51,341 nucleotides of DNA. Source: Alphaproteobacteria bacterium (GTDB lineage Bacteria; Pseudomonadota; Alphaproteobacteria; Sphingomonadales; Kordiimonadaceae). This document shows, piece after piece, positions 19,339 to 27,562 of this stretch. A program made the translations under genes and the position numbers. Each line of letters starts with the position of its first letter. Positions within the stretch are counted from its first letter, which is position 1. The notes under the pieces were generated by a model, which saw only the letters and a list, made by a program, of their open reading frames with translations, did not search any database and had not been told where the DNA came from. The stretch covers positions 1 to 51,341 of the forward strand of contig JABXIS010000076.1 in NCBI GenBank assembly GCA_013372975.1. Reading direction: 5' to 3'.

Positions 19339-19701
19339 ATGCAGCGATATTATCAAGCCCTTTTACCGTTTCTTGCCATGATGGGCATAAATGGTTCAGC
19401 TTGCACTGCTGACGAGGACACCAAACCAAAACCCATGGCCTGCATAGATGCGCAAAATATTGCTGAGTATAAAGTGGTGTCTGATGAACTGATCAGGCTA
19501 ATCATGGATAAGGGGCCTGATGTATTTATGCGCCTCAAGCGCCATTGCCCACAATTGCATTTTCACAAATATGTTTCCTATACGCCAGTGAATGGCCGTT
19601 TATGTGCCCGCTTCGATGACATTTTCACCCGTAGTGGCACGCCCTGCAGGATCGAATCCTTTTCTTCTGCACAAGACGAAGATGTGACAACCAATCCCTG
19701 A
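19339..19701 (+). CDS. Small secreted protein, DUF6491-like pattern
   Basis: From the ATG at 19339 the product is 120 aa with a short hydrophobic N-terminus (YYQALLPFLAMMGINGSA) that could be a signal peptide. The mature part has a spaced-cysteine pattern: MACIDAQNI, then VFMRLKRHCPQLHF, GRLCARFDDI and GTPCRIESF. This resembles small alphaproteobacterial exported proteins grouped as DUF6491, function unknown. No good ribosome site is visible, so the start is uncertain; an open frame runs back to 19060 but overlaps the start of the divergent gene. Confidence 0.55.
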   Translation: MQRYYQALLPFLAMMGINGSACTADEDTKPKPMACIDAQNIAEYKVVSDELIRLIMDKGPDVFMRLKRHCPQLHFHKYVSYTPVNGRLCARFDDIFTRSGTPCRIESFSSAQDEDVTTNP

Positions 19702-19745
19702 CGATAGAACTTGAAAAATGAGCCCCTGAAGCCTATTCAAGCCAC

Positions 19746-20105
19746 ATGTCATCCATCATCTACAAGATTTTGCGCCCACAAGAATGGCAAGCGGCCAAAA
19801 CGGCCACTTTCTTTACAGGTGCTCCAGTTGATAAAGCCGACGGATTTATCCATTTCTCCACCGCAAAACAGGTGGAAGAAACCGCTCGCCGGTATTTCGC
19901 TGATTGTGAAAACGTGCATGTCCTGGCTGTCGCCGAAGATAAACTTCCCGCTGACCAGGTTAAATGGGAGCCATCACGCGGCGGGGATTTGTTTCCCCAC
20001 CTCTATGGTGTAATGCCAATGGCTGCAGTCATTGCCCACAGGAGGCTTGAGCAAGCTGATGGTATTTTTGACTTTTCAACCATCTTCAGGGACATAGCCC
20101 CATGA
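19746..20105 (+). CDS. DUF952 family protein
   Basis: This 119-aa cytoplasmic protein opens with IYKILRPQEWQAA and contains DGFIHFSTAKQVEETARRYF and GGDLFPHLYG, which are the DUF952 signature. The fold is related to ADP-ribosyltransferase-like folds, but no activity is established. It overlaps pyrD by four bases (ATGA), the usual alphaproteobacterial arrangement, so the two are co-translated. Confidence 0.9.
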   Translation: MSSIIYKILRPQEWQAAKTATFFTGAPVDKADGFIHFSTAKQVEETARRYFADCENVHVLAVAEDKLPADQVKWEPSRGGDLFPHLYGVMPMAAVIAHRRLEQADGIFDFSTIFRDIAP

Positions 20106-21172
20106 TCAATCTGTTCCCCCTCGCTCGCCCCTTCGTTCATTCGATGGACCCGGAAGCTGCTCATAACTTCACGATCGGCATGCTCAAACGTGGTGTAACG
20201 GGTTGTTTCCTGATGGGCGCGGATGATCCGATACTCGCTACTGAAGTCTTCGGAATGTCATTCACAAACCCGGTGGGGCTGGCCGCAGGGTTCGACAAAA
20301 ACGCAGACGCGGTGATGGGCGCTCAGAAAATGGGTTTCGGGTTCACCGAGGCGGGCACCGTTACGCCAAAGCCACAAACAGGAAACGACAAGCCACGCTT
20401 GTTCAGGCTCAAGGAAGACCGCGCCGTCATCAACCGGTTCGGCTTCAACAATGAAGGCCTAGCCTATTTTGAGAAGCAGCTCAGGTCCCTTCCTGGAGTC
20501 CGGAAACCGATCGGGGCAAATGTGGGTGCTAACAAGGATGCTGAAGACCGCACGGCCGACTATGTTTCAGGCATCAAGCAGCTATACGGCTTGAGCGATT
20601 ATTTCACCGTAAATATATCCAGCCCCAACACACCTGGCTTGCGGGCACTCCAGTCCCGTGCAGCCCTTGAGGATTTGATTGGGCGGGTACTAGAAGCGCG
20701 TGAAGAAAAGATAAAAACCGGGGCGGGTTATGTACCGATACTGGTTAAGATTGCACCTGATCTGCTGGAAGCCGACATCGCAGATATCGCGGGGGTTGCC
20801 ACCTCAACGAAAATCGACGGCTTGATCGTTTCAAACACCACAATTGAACGCCCGGAGGCTCTCAAGTCATCTCATAAAAGCGAAGGGGGTGGCCTGTCGG
20901 GCGCTCCACTTATGGCACCAAGCACAAAGATTCTCGGTGAAATATATAAAGCCACTGAAGGCAAAGTACCCTTGATCGGGGTCGGAGGGATCGCCAGTGG
21001 CGCGGATGCCTATGCAAAAATCAGAGCCGGGGCCTCACTGGTGCAGCTATATTCGATGCTTGTGTATGATGGGCCAGCGCTGGTTGCTCGTGTCAAGGCT
21101 GACCTTGCTCACCTTCTGAAGGCAGACGGTTTTACAAGGATTGCGGATGCGGTAGGAACTGGACACCCATAG
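20102..21172 (+). CDS. pyrD: Dihydroorotate dehydrogenase (quinone), class 2
   Basis: PyrD oxidises dihydroorotate to orotate in pyrimidine synthesis, passing electrons to the quinone pool at the inner membrane. The 356-aa length and N-terminal helices (FPLARPFVHSMDPEAAHNFTI, a membrane-associating region) mark class 2. FMN-site and active-site motifs: NPVGLAAGFDKNADA, NRFGFNNEGL, NISSPNTPGLRALQ with the class 2 catalytic Ser region, VSNTTI, GGLSGAPL and GVGGIASGADAYAKI. Translation is coupled to the DUF952 gene. Confidence 0.97.
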   Translation: MINLFPLARPFVHSMDPEAAHNFTIGMLKRGVTGCFLMGADDPILATEVFGMSFTNPVGLAAGFDKNADAVMGAQKMGFGFTEAGTVTPKPQTGNDKPRLFRLKEDRAVINRFGFNNEGLAYFEKQLRSLPGVRKPIGANVGANKDAEDRTADYVSGIKQLYGLSDYFTVNISSPNTPGLRALQSRAALEDLIGRVLEAREEKIKTGAGYVPILVKIAPDLLEADIADIAGVATSTKIDGLIVSNTTIERPEALKSSHKSEGGGLSGAPLMAPSTKILGEIYKATEGKVPLIGVGGIASGADAYAKIRAGASLVQLYSMLVYDGPALVARVKADLAHLLKADGFTRIADAVGTGHP

Positions 21173-21176
21173 AATA

Positions 21177-22016
21177 TCAGGCAATCAGATCAATACTGAT
21201 GACCTGCGGCTGAAGAGCTGATGGCTGGATTTCAGAATCAGAAATGTTACCCGCCGCAGCCTCAATTCCACCAGAAAGTTGGCTTTCGGCCTCCTCGCCT
21301 TTTTGTTCAGCGGATTTCTGGGCATTCAGTTCAGATTGTGCTTGCCTGATTGCCTGTTCGGCGGCGGCTGCGACTGCGCGATCCTGTCCTGATGGTCTGG
21401 CGGGTGCGAGAGCAGCGCTACGGACAACTTCCATCTTTTGGATCGTGGCCTCAGGATCATCCGGGACCTTGCTTGTATCAATGCTCACATGGCCACCCAC
21501 TGCATATTGAACACCGTCAGGCCCTGTTACATATTCGAAGCTGGGCGAACTGGTATATCCGCTGCCTGCCGTTGCGTGTGCGGCTTCATGCGCCCGCACT
21601 TCCCGGTCACGCGCTTGTAATTCGCGCACATAGGTTTCATCCTCCGGGGACAGCTCACCAGCCCGTTGTATCTGTTCTTCCGGCGCCGCAAGGTCGTCAA
21701 CACCTTGGGGAACAATGGGTTCTTCGCCAGGGCCAGTGGTTTGACGGGCAGATGGCGGAATACGGCCTTCAATCACCTGTACCTGTACAGCTGTGTTGCT
21801 GTTTGCCTTTGCATCTTGGCCTTGGCGTACTGACAGCTTATCCGCTTCCCTTCCAGCATCCTTCGTACGGAATCCAGACGAAGAAGGGGTCTCCCTGGAG
21901 AGCCTCTCTACAGGGTCATCAATCTTCGGCTTCAGGTTCTCCGGAACGTTAGGGCGCTTGAACCCGGGCGGCGGAGGACCAACCGACGGCAATATACTCG
22001 CACTGGTCATGGCCAT
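21177..22016 (-). CDS. SprA-related / putative metalloprotease protein with HEAAH motif
   Basis: This 279-aa protein has a long low-complexity, Pro-rich N-terminal half and a conserved C-terminal block: REVRAHEAAHATAGSGYTSSPSFEY, then GPDGVQYAVGGHVSIDTS. HEAAH (residues 143-147) is a zincin-type HExxH motif. The block matches the SprA-related family (putative metalloprotease CJM1_0395 type). No signal peptide is seen. The tail is Ala/Gln-rich coiled coil. The start may be the Met at residue 3 (22010); no ribosome site decides it. It is convergent with pyrD, four bases apart. Confidence 0.78.
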   Translation of the reverse strand: MAMTSASILPSVGPPPPGFKRPNVPENLKPKIDDPVERLSRETPSSSGFRTKDAGREADKLSVRQGQDAKANSNTAVQVQVIEGRIPPSARQTTGPGEEPIVPQGVDDLAAPEEQIQRAGELSPEDETYVRELQARDREVRAHEAAHATAGSGYTSSPSFEYVTGPDGVQYAVGGHVSIDTSKVPDDPEATIQKMEVVRSAALAPARPSGQDRAVAAAAEQAIRQAQSELNAQKSAEQKGEEAESQLSGGIEAAAGNISDSEIQPSALQPQVISIDLIA

Positions 22017-22073
22017 ATTTTAGCATAAAACCAGCCTTTTGCCTAATTTTCGGATTCCGTCGTAAAAGACAGC

Positions 22074-22637
22074 TTACAATTCGTCATCGGCGCCGTCTGT
22101 ACCCACGCTTTCTTCAGGAGGGGGTGGGCCTTCAGGCCCAAATGGTGGATGTCTGCCAGGGCGATCACCACGAGGCCCCCTGCGTGGCCGTTTAGAACGT
22201 TCAAACAGGTCCATTGCCAGTTTCTGCCGTGTCTCTTGATCCAGCTTTGCGACGACATCCAGTATGATAGACCTGACCGGTGCCTTAAGCGCATTCATCC
22301 CCTCTTCTTGAGCCTCCAGCAAGGCTTCCAGCGCTTCTAGGTCAACCGTTTCAGCAAACAGCAATGCCCTGATTTTTTCTTCCCGTTCCCGCATGGCACG
22401 GAACTGCCCACGCAAATTTTCCCGATGTTTGCCAAGAATGGCCCTTAATTCGCTTTGTTGATCCTCAGGAAGATAGGATGCCAATCGCCGCAGGTTGAAC
22501 TCCGCAAGTTCTCTTGGGCCCCCCATTGGGCCGTGAACAGGCTTGAATTCCCGGCCCAGCGTCATACCCAGCACAAATACATTGATTGCCATTGAAAGGC
22601 CGAGAATAAGCAGAAGCCACTTTGTCTTGCTGTTCAT
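22074..22637 (-). CDS. Periplasmic heavy-metal sensor-like (CnrX/Spy-type) protein
   Basis: This 187-aa protein has one N-terminal membrane anchor (WLLLILGLSMAINVFVLGMTLG) and an all-helical periplasmic domain with LPEDQQSELRAILGKHRENLRGQFRAMRE and a second hairpin, then a Pro/Gly-rich acidic tail. This matches the 'periplasmic heavy metal sensor' (Metal_resist) and Spy/CpxP-like architecture. The start overlaps the anti-sigma stop (TAATG). As third gene after an ECF sigma factor and its anti-sigma factor, it may sense the envelope signal, as CnrX does in CnrYXH. The metal or stress is not evident. Confidence 0.75.
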   Translation of the reverse strand: MNSKTKWLLLILGLSMAINVFVLGMTLGREFKPVHGPMGGPRELAEFNLRRLASYLPEDQQSELRAILGKHRENLRGQFRAMREREEKIRALLFAETVDLEALEALLEAQEEGMNALKAPVRSIILDVVAKLDQETRQKLAMDLFERSKRPRRGPRGDRPGRHPPFGPEGPPPPEESVGTDGADDEL

Positions 22638-23125
22638 TATTCACCCTCTCCAAAATAAAGATCTGCGTCGCTGGAAAAATACATCGAGCTTAGGTCCAGC
22701 GTCATAGTTTCAACTTCTGCAGTCCCAGAGCCAACAAAGACACCCAACGCCAAAACAACCGCAAACGCGCCCCCCTGTGCCGCCAGAGCGAGAGGCGAGA
22801 AAAACGACCGCACATCCTCCAACAAGGCAAAGAAACCATTCCGGGAAGACGGTTGGTGCACATCAGCTATTTGCTGGCTATTGGTTGCTGGAATATCCAG
22901 CAGCCGGCTAAGAAAAGCATCGGCCTCAACATCACCTTGCAGATCACCCCTTTGATCCTTCCGCATTAGCTCATCGAGCGCGCGTTCGGACGCTTCAAAC
23001 AAAGCCCCTTCTTCCGAGGCAAGAAAAGCTTCGGCGGCAACCCTTTTATCCTCAGGCCAAAGGCTGGTGTCGCTTCCATAACGCACTCTCAAAAGTTCAA
23101 ATTCTTCCACGGTCATGGGCTTCAT
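22637..23125 (-). CDS. Probable single-pass anti-sigma factor
   Basis: Starting at ATG 23125 (GGAGG nine bases upstream) the product has 162 aa. The cytoplasmic N-terminal part (MTVEEFELLRVRYGSDTSLWPEDKRVAAEAFL) is followed by an acidic helical region and one membrane helix near residues 115-135 (FSPLALAAQGGAFAVVLALGVFVGS), then a short periplasmic tail. No canonical zinc anti-sigma motif is seen. The role is inferred from topology and position, four bases after the sigma gene. A TTG start at 23146 is possible but has no better site. Confidence 0.72.
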   Translation of the reverse strand: MKPMTVEEFELLRVRYGSDTSLWPEDKRVAAEAFLASEEGALFEASERALDELMRKDQRGDLQGDVEADAFLSRLLDIPATNSQQIADVHQPSSRNGFFALLEDVRSFFSPLALAAQGGAFAVVLALGVFVGSGTAEVETMTLDLSSMYFSSDADLYFGEGE

Positions 23126-23129
23126 GTTC

Positions 23130-23714
23130 CTAGCCCTCCTGTCCAAGTGCGGTGATCAAGCTGTGTTTCTCCTGCATCAGCTGTTCCCGCAGTTTTGCCC
23201 TAGCCCTAACAAGCAGGCTTTCAAAAGCCTTGATGTTCAACTCCATGGTGTCGGCAGCATCCTGGTTCGACAAACCATCAAAATAACTCAATATGACCGC
23301 CGTTTTTTGCCGGTCCGACAAAGTTTCAACAGCAGCCCGAATCTCATGCGCCGCACCTTCTGACGCCAAGGCCTCTTCCGCGGTTGCGCAATCGTCTGCC
23401 TGATCAAATCCTTCAGGAAGCGGATCCAACCGGCGTTTTCGCTTTTCGTCAAGGCACCGGTTCACAACAATACGGTGGAACCATGTTGTGAACTTTGCCT
23501 TTGCTCCATCAAACCTGGACGCATGTGTCCACAGTTTGGTGAAGGCTTCCTGCACAATATCCTCTGCCTGCGCCATATCACCCATCATGCGGAACGCAAG
23601 CGCACGATATCGCATGGCGTGCCGCTGCACCAATACAGCATAGGCACCCCTGTCCGCCAAGGCTACAGAAGCAACCAGCGTCTCGTCGTCCAATTCATTG
23701 TTACCGGGCCGCAA
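23130..23714 (-). CDS. ECF-type RNA polymerase sigma factor
   Basis: This 194-aa sigma-70 family member has only regions 2 and 4. Region 2 includes AFRMMGDMAQAEDIVQEAFTKLW (core and -10 binding); region 4 includes LSDRQKTAVILSYFDGLSNQDAADTM and a helix-turn-helix ending AFESLLVRARAKLR. It would redirect polymerase to an envelope-stress or metal regulon when released by the anti-sigma factor. The only credible start is TTG at 23714, preceded by AGAGAG seven bases upstream; no in-frame ATG exists nearby. Such weak starts fit a regulator kept at low level. Confidence 0.9.
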   Translation of the reverse strand: MRPGNNELDDETLVASVALADRGAYAVLVQRHAMRYRALAFRMMGDMAQAEDIVQEAFTKLWTHASRFDGAKAKFTTWFHRIVVNRCLDEKRKRRLDPLPEGFDQADDCATAEEALASEGAAHEIRAAVETLSDRQKTAVILSYFDGLSNQDAADTMELNIKAFESLLVRARAKLREQLMQEKHSLITALGQEG

Positions 23715-23918
23715 GTTATACTCTCTTGGCTTTACACATTCTCACATAGTTGACCATGATACGCCCTGTGGCGGCAATATCCTTCGCCATAAAATGCGAA
23801 TATCCATTTTTTGCCATCACATAACCGTAATATGCTCGGGCTAAGGCATGCGGCATTGACGATGCCCGAAGAAGCTGCAAGAAAGGCAGCCAAACCAAGT
23901 GATTGAGGAAGCTCGCCC

Positions 23919-25223
23919 ATGAAAATTGCTGTTATTGGAACTGGTTATGTAGGCTTGGTGTCCGGCACCTGCTTTTCCGAATTCGGCCATGAGGTAACAT
24001 GCGTTGACAAGGACCCGAAAAAGATCGAGGCCCTCAACAACGATATCATGCCCATTTATGAGCCGGGCCTCGACACGCTCGTTTCAAAAAACCGCACAGG
24101 CGGGCGCCTGCATTTCACCACTGACCTCAAGGACGCAATGCGTGGCGCGGAAGCGGTCTTTATCGCCGTTGGCACGCCCAGCAGACGGGGCGATGGCCAC
24201 GCAGACCTGCAGTATGTTTTCGCCGCGGTGGATGAGGCCGCAGACTATATCGACAGCTATACAGTGGTTGTAACCAAATCCACCGTACCGGTGGGTACGG
24301 GTGCGCGCATTCGCGAGCGGCTGGCGGCCAAGCTGGATGAAAGCCTGTTTGACGTGGCGTCAAACCCAGAGTTTCTGCGCGAAGGCGCTGCGATTGAAGA
24401 CTTCATGCGCCCCAACCGGGTAGTGTGTGGCGCTGATAGCGACCGGGCGCAAGAGGTGCTTCGCGAGCTGTATCGCCCGCTTTACCTGAATGAAACGCCC
24501 GTTCTCTTCACAAGCCGCGAGACTGCAGAAGTAATCAAATATGCTGCCAACGCCTTCCTCGCGACCAAAATCAGCTTCATCAACGAAATGGCTGACCTTT
24601 GTGAAAAAGTGGGCGCCGATGTGCAACAAGTTGCACGCGGGATCGGGCTTGATAGCCGCATTGGATCCAAATTCCTGCATGCGGGCCCAGGGTATGGCGG
24701 CAGCTGTTTCCCCAAGGACACCAGAGCTTTGGTGAGCACGGCAGACGAACATCAGGTGCCAATGCGGATTGTGAGATCTGTGGTTGAAGTAAACGAAGAA
24801 CGCAAACGCGCGATGGCAGACAAGATCATCCGCGCGTGTGGCGGCGCTGTTGACGGCAAAAAAATCGCCATCCTTGGCCTGACCTTCAAACCCAATACCG
24901 ACGACATGCGCGAAAGCCCGTCGCTTGATATCATCCCGGCTCTTCAGAAAGCGGGCGCTTCCATTGCCGCACACGATCCGAAAGGTATGGAAGAGGCGGC
25001 GGAAATGTTTGAAAACATTACACTTTCAGAAGACCCATATGACATTATGGCAGACGCTGACGCGCTTGTTATCCTGACAGAATGGAACCAGTTCCGGGCG
25101 CTTGACATGGCGCGCGTGAAATCGCTTCTGAAAACACCAACGCTCGTGGACCTGCGCAATATCTACGCAAACGCGGACATGACAGGCTTCACCTATGTGG
25201 GTGTTGGTCGCGCGCCGGAATAG
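23919..25223 (+). CDS. ugd: UDP-glucose 6-dehydrogenase
   Basis: This enzyme oxidises UDP-glucose to UDP-glucuronate with two NAD+, feeding exopolysaccharide and LPS sugars. The 434-aa sequence has the N-terminal Rossmann motif IAVIGTGYVGLVSG, the catalytic-Cys motif GPGYGGSCFPKD (Cys263), NPEFLREG, and the C-terminal NAD/UDP-binding domain with AILGLTFKPNTDDMRESPS. GDP-mannose dehydrogenase is the main alternative, but the length and motifs favour UDP-glucose. It is transcribed alone and ends at a strong terminator. Confidence 0.94.
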   Translation: MKIAVIGTGYVGLVSGTCFSEFGHEVTCVDKDPKKIEALNNDIMPIYEPGLDTLVSKNRTGGRLHFTTDLKDAMRGAEAVFIAVGTPSRRGDGHADLQYVFAAVDEAADYIDSYTVVVTKSTVPVGTGARIRERLAAKLDESLFDVASNPEFLREGAAIEDFMRPNRVVCGADSDRAQEVLRELYRPLYLNETPVLFTSRETAEVIKYAANAFLATKISFINEMADLCEKVGADVQQVARGIGLDSRIGSKFLHAGPGYGGSCFPKDTRALVSTADEHQVPMRIVRSVVEVNEERKRAMADKIIRACGGAVDGKKIAILGLTFKPNTDDMRESPSLDIIPALQKAGASIAAHDPKGMEEAAEMFENITLSEDPYDIMADADALVILTEWNQFRALDMARVKSLLKTPTLVDLRNIYANADMTGFTYVGVGRAPE

Positions 25224-25272
25224 ATACCGGCCATTGAACAGGGCGCAGATGGACACACGGGGCACAACAGTA

Positions 25273-25310
25273 AAAAAGGGCACAGATCGGCATTTCATAG
25301 TGCCCTTTTT
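25273..25310 (+). terminator. ugd terminator
   Basis: An 11-bp perfect stem AAAAAGGGCAC / GTGCCCTTTTT with a 16-base loop follows the ugd stop by about 50 bases and ends in a T-run. Confidence 0.88.
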
Positions 25311-25341
25311 GTACCCTTTTGTGACCCAATGGGCATAGCCA

Positions 25342-26673
25342 ATGAGCGCCCGGACCCTCAGCCATCCACATAAACGCATTTGGGCCATCGCCGGCCCGGC
25401 CATCATCGCAAACAGTTCGGCCCCCCTTGTGGGCCTTGTGGATACCTGGATCGTCGGCCACCTGCCGGGCCCGCAATATCTGGCAGCGGTGAGTGTAGGG
25501 GCATTGCTTTTCAGTTATGTCTTCTGGGCGTGCGGCTTCCTGCGCATGAGCACCACAGGGCTGGTGGCGCAAGCCCATGGGCAGGAAGACGAAGGCCAGA
25601 TCGCCCGCATTATGGTGCGGGTAACCTTGTTGGCCATGCTGATCGGCCTCTTGTTCATAGCGGCCGCCACGCCGTTCCGGCAGGCCGCGCTCAGTTTCCT
25701 TGCACCGCCTGAAGACATTCTCCCGCTGTTTGATACCTATTTCGATATTCGTCTGTGGGCGATCCCTGCCGCGCTTCTGGGGCTGGGCATCAATGGTTTC
25801 CTGATCGGCACCGCACGCGCCAAACTGTCGTTATATCTGCAGCTGACGCTGAATATCGCCAACGCCGCCCTCAGCCTTTTGTTTGTACTGGGTTTCGATA
25901 TGGGGGTCGCGGGCGTGGCGCTTGGATCGCTTCTGGCCGAATGGTTGGCTGTCCTTATGGGCATTTTCTTCATCAGCCGCACGCTTGGCTTTGCCGCCAT
26001 CAAGCACGCACTTACCGAAGCAGAAACCTATAAACCGGCCAAGATCAAACGATTGATGAGCGTGAATGGCTTCATTTTTGTGCGCACGCTCTTGCTTATT
26101 CTGGCGTTCGCGCTTCTCACCCGCGAGGCCGCCGCTTTGGGCGAGGTCGCCCTGGCGGCTCACCAGGTACTCAATACCTTCATGATGCTGATCGCGCTGG
26201 GGCTAGACGGCTTTGCCTATGCTTCCGAAGCATTGGCAGGCGCTGCGTTCGGAAAAGGTGTGCGGCACGATTTTCGAACATGGGTGAAATATGGCCTTCT
26301 GTGGTCGGGTGTGATGGCGCTTGTTTATGCTGCCGCCTTCTATCTGGGCGGCGCGGCGCTTATCAACGCGCTGACAGACCTGGAAAGCGTGCGCGCAGCC
26401 GCCATCAGCGTATTGCCCGTGATCGTGCTGCTTCCGCTCATCGGTGCCTGGTGTTACCAGTATGACGGTGTCTATATCGGCGCCACCGCCGGGCGCGCCA
26501 TGTTTGGCACCATCGCAGTATCCGTGGCGGTTTTCATCCCCTCGATCGGCCCGCTGGCGGATCGCTTCGGCCTTGTGGGCCTGTGGCTGGCGCTGTTGGT
26601 GTTCCTGGGCATGCGCGGCCTTACCCAGGCCATCTGGTACCCGCGGCTTGAGAGAAGCCTGCCGAACGAATAA
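25342..26673 (+). CDS. MATE-family efflux transporter (DinF-like)
   Basis: This 443-aa polytopic protein has about 12 membrane helices. The N-terminal motif IAGPAIIANSSAPLVGLVDTWIVGHL and the following GLVAQAHGQED identify the DinF branch of MATE (multidrug and toxin extrusion) transporters, which use Na+ or H+ gradients to export cationic organic compounds. It begins 32 bases after the ugd terminator and is probably monocistronic. No specific substrate can be inferred. Confidence 0.93.
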   Translation: MSARTLSHPHKRIWAIAGPAIIANSSAPLVGLVDTWIVGHLPGPQYLAAVSVGALLFSYVFWACGFLRMSTTGLVAQAHGQEDEGQIARIMVRVTLLAMLIGLLFIAAATPFRQAALSFLAPPEDILPLFDTYFDIRLWAIPAALLGLGINGFLIGTARAKLSLYLQLTLNIANAALSLLFVLGFDMGVAGVALGSLLAEWLAVLMGIFFISRTLGFAAIKHALTEAETYKPAKIKRLMSVNGFIFVRTLLLILAFALLTREAAALGEVALAAHQVLNTFMMLIALGLDGFAYASEALAGAAFGKGVRHDFRTWVKYGLLWSGVMALVYAAAFYLGGAALINALTDLESVRAAAISVLPVIVLLPLIGAWCYQYDGVYIGATAGRAMFGTIAVSVAVFIPSIGPLADRFGLVGLWLALLVFLGMRGLTQAIWYPRLERSLPNE

Positions 26674-26778
26674 CCCAATCCTCCCATCCACCCACACATT
26701 ATGCCCGTTCAGCCAGAAGCGGGTTGGATGATGATGTCGAGTGGGTTTCATTCTCCGCAATAGTAACAGGAGAACCCC

Positions 26779-27498
26779 ATGCGTTTATTACTGATCCTGA
26801 CAAGTTTGCTTTTGAGCATGTCCGGCCTGAAAGCCGATGACATGCCGACAAACGGTCACCAAATTCATTATATTGGCTTCAATAGCCTGAAGGCAGACAA
26901 TAAACCCGCCCACGACAAGGCGTTCCGCGACTATATCCATGCGCTGACGCCCATTATGGCCAAACACGGGCTAACACTTCAGGTTTTTAAAGTGGCACAC
27001 CAGAGTGCTGATCAGAAGGTGGATTACATCAGCTTTGGCACCGCGCCTGACCAAGCCACTTTCCAGAAGTTTTTCACCGATCCGGCGTTCCATGCCATTT
27101 TCCCGGCGCTTGTTGGTGCGCTTGACCATCATTTTGTGACTTTCACTGACGGCCCTTTCATGCCGAAGGCGCATGCGAAAGGCCATCAGCTTCTTTCTGT
27201 TAGCTGGTTGAATGATCCCGCGGACGCATCCCTCAAGGCTGTTGAAAAGCTGCTGGAAAGCGGCGAGGCCATCTGGGCAAGGCACAACACACAGGCCATC
27301 ATCATGCGTCATGGTGTGATGGCGTCGACCGGCCTGGCTGATGATGTGGAGATGGTGGCTGCCCCAAATCTGGTGGAAATCTGGGAAGTGGGCGATGCTC
27401 ATGGCCTGTTTGATGATCCAGACTTCACCAAACTGGAAAAGGCCGTGAAAACCCATGTGCAGGAAGCGCGGTCCTATTGGCTGGAACCAATGAAATAG
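26779..27498 (+). CDS. Secreted protein with two DUF1330/EthD-like alpha-beta domains
   Basis: This 239-aa protein has a short signal peptide (MRLLLILTSLLLSMSGLKA). It then shows two similar ferredoxin-like units: one near residues 27-118 (IHYIGFNSLKAD ... FFTDPAFHAIFPALVGALDHHFVTFTDGPF) and one near 134-238 (HQLLSVSWLND ... LFDDPDFTKLEKAVKTHV). The pattern 'F..DP.F..i...v....' closing each unit resembles DUF1330/dimeric alpha-beta-barrel proteins, which normally dimerise; here one chain carries both halves. No active site is recognisable. GGAG lies six bases before the ATG. Confidence 0.65.
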   Translation: MRLLLILTSLLLSMSGLKADDMPTNGHQIHYIGFNSLKADNKPAHDKAFRDYIHALTPIMAKHGLTLQVFKVAHQSADQKVDYISFGTAPDQATFQKFFTDPAFHAIFPALVGALDHHFVTFTDGPFMPKAHAKGHQLLSVSWLNDPADASLKAVEKLLESGEAIWARHNTQAIIMRHGVMASTGLADDVEMVAAPNLVEIWEVGDAHGLFDDPDFTKLEKAVKTHVQEARSYWLEPMK

Positions 27499-27528
27499 CT
27501 CTGAGGCACCAATAGCCATGAAAAACAA

Positions 27529-27556
27529 AAGGCCCCGTCATTGTTCGGGGCCTTGG
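27529..27556. terminator. Bidirectional terminator between convergent genes
   Basis: A perfect stem AAGGCCCCG / CGGGGCCTT with an 8-base loop lies between the stops at 27498 and 27563. A-runs on the left serve the minus-strand arsC and a weaker T-rich run on the right serves the plus strand. Confidence 0.85.
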
Positions 27557-27562
27557 TCTTTT

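Noticed and set aside
23716..23898. Short open frame just upstream of the ECF sigma gene
   Set aside because: No ribosome site, no recognisable protein features, and it ends out of frame with the sigma gene; probably leader DNA.
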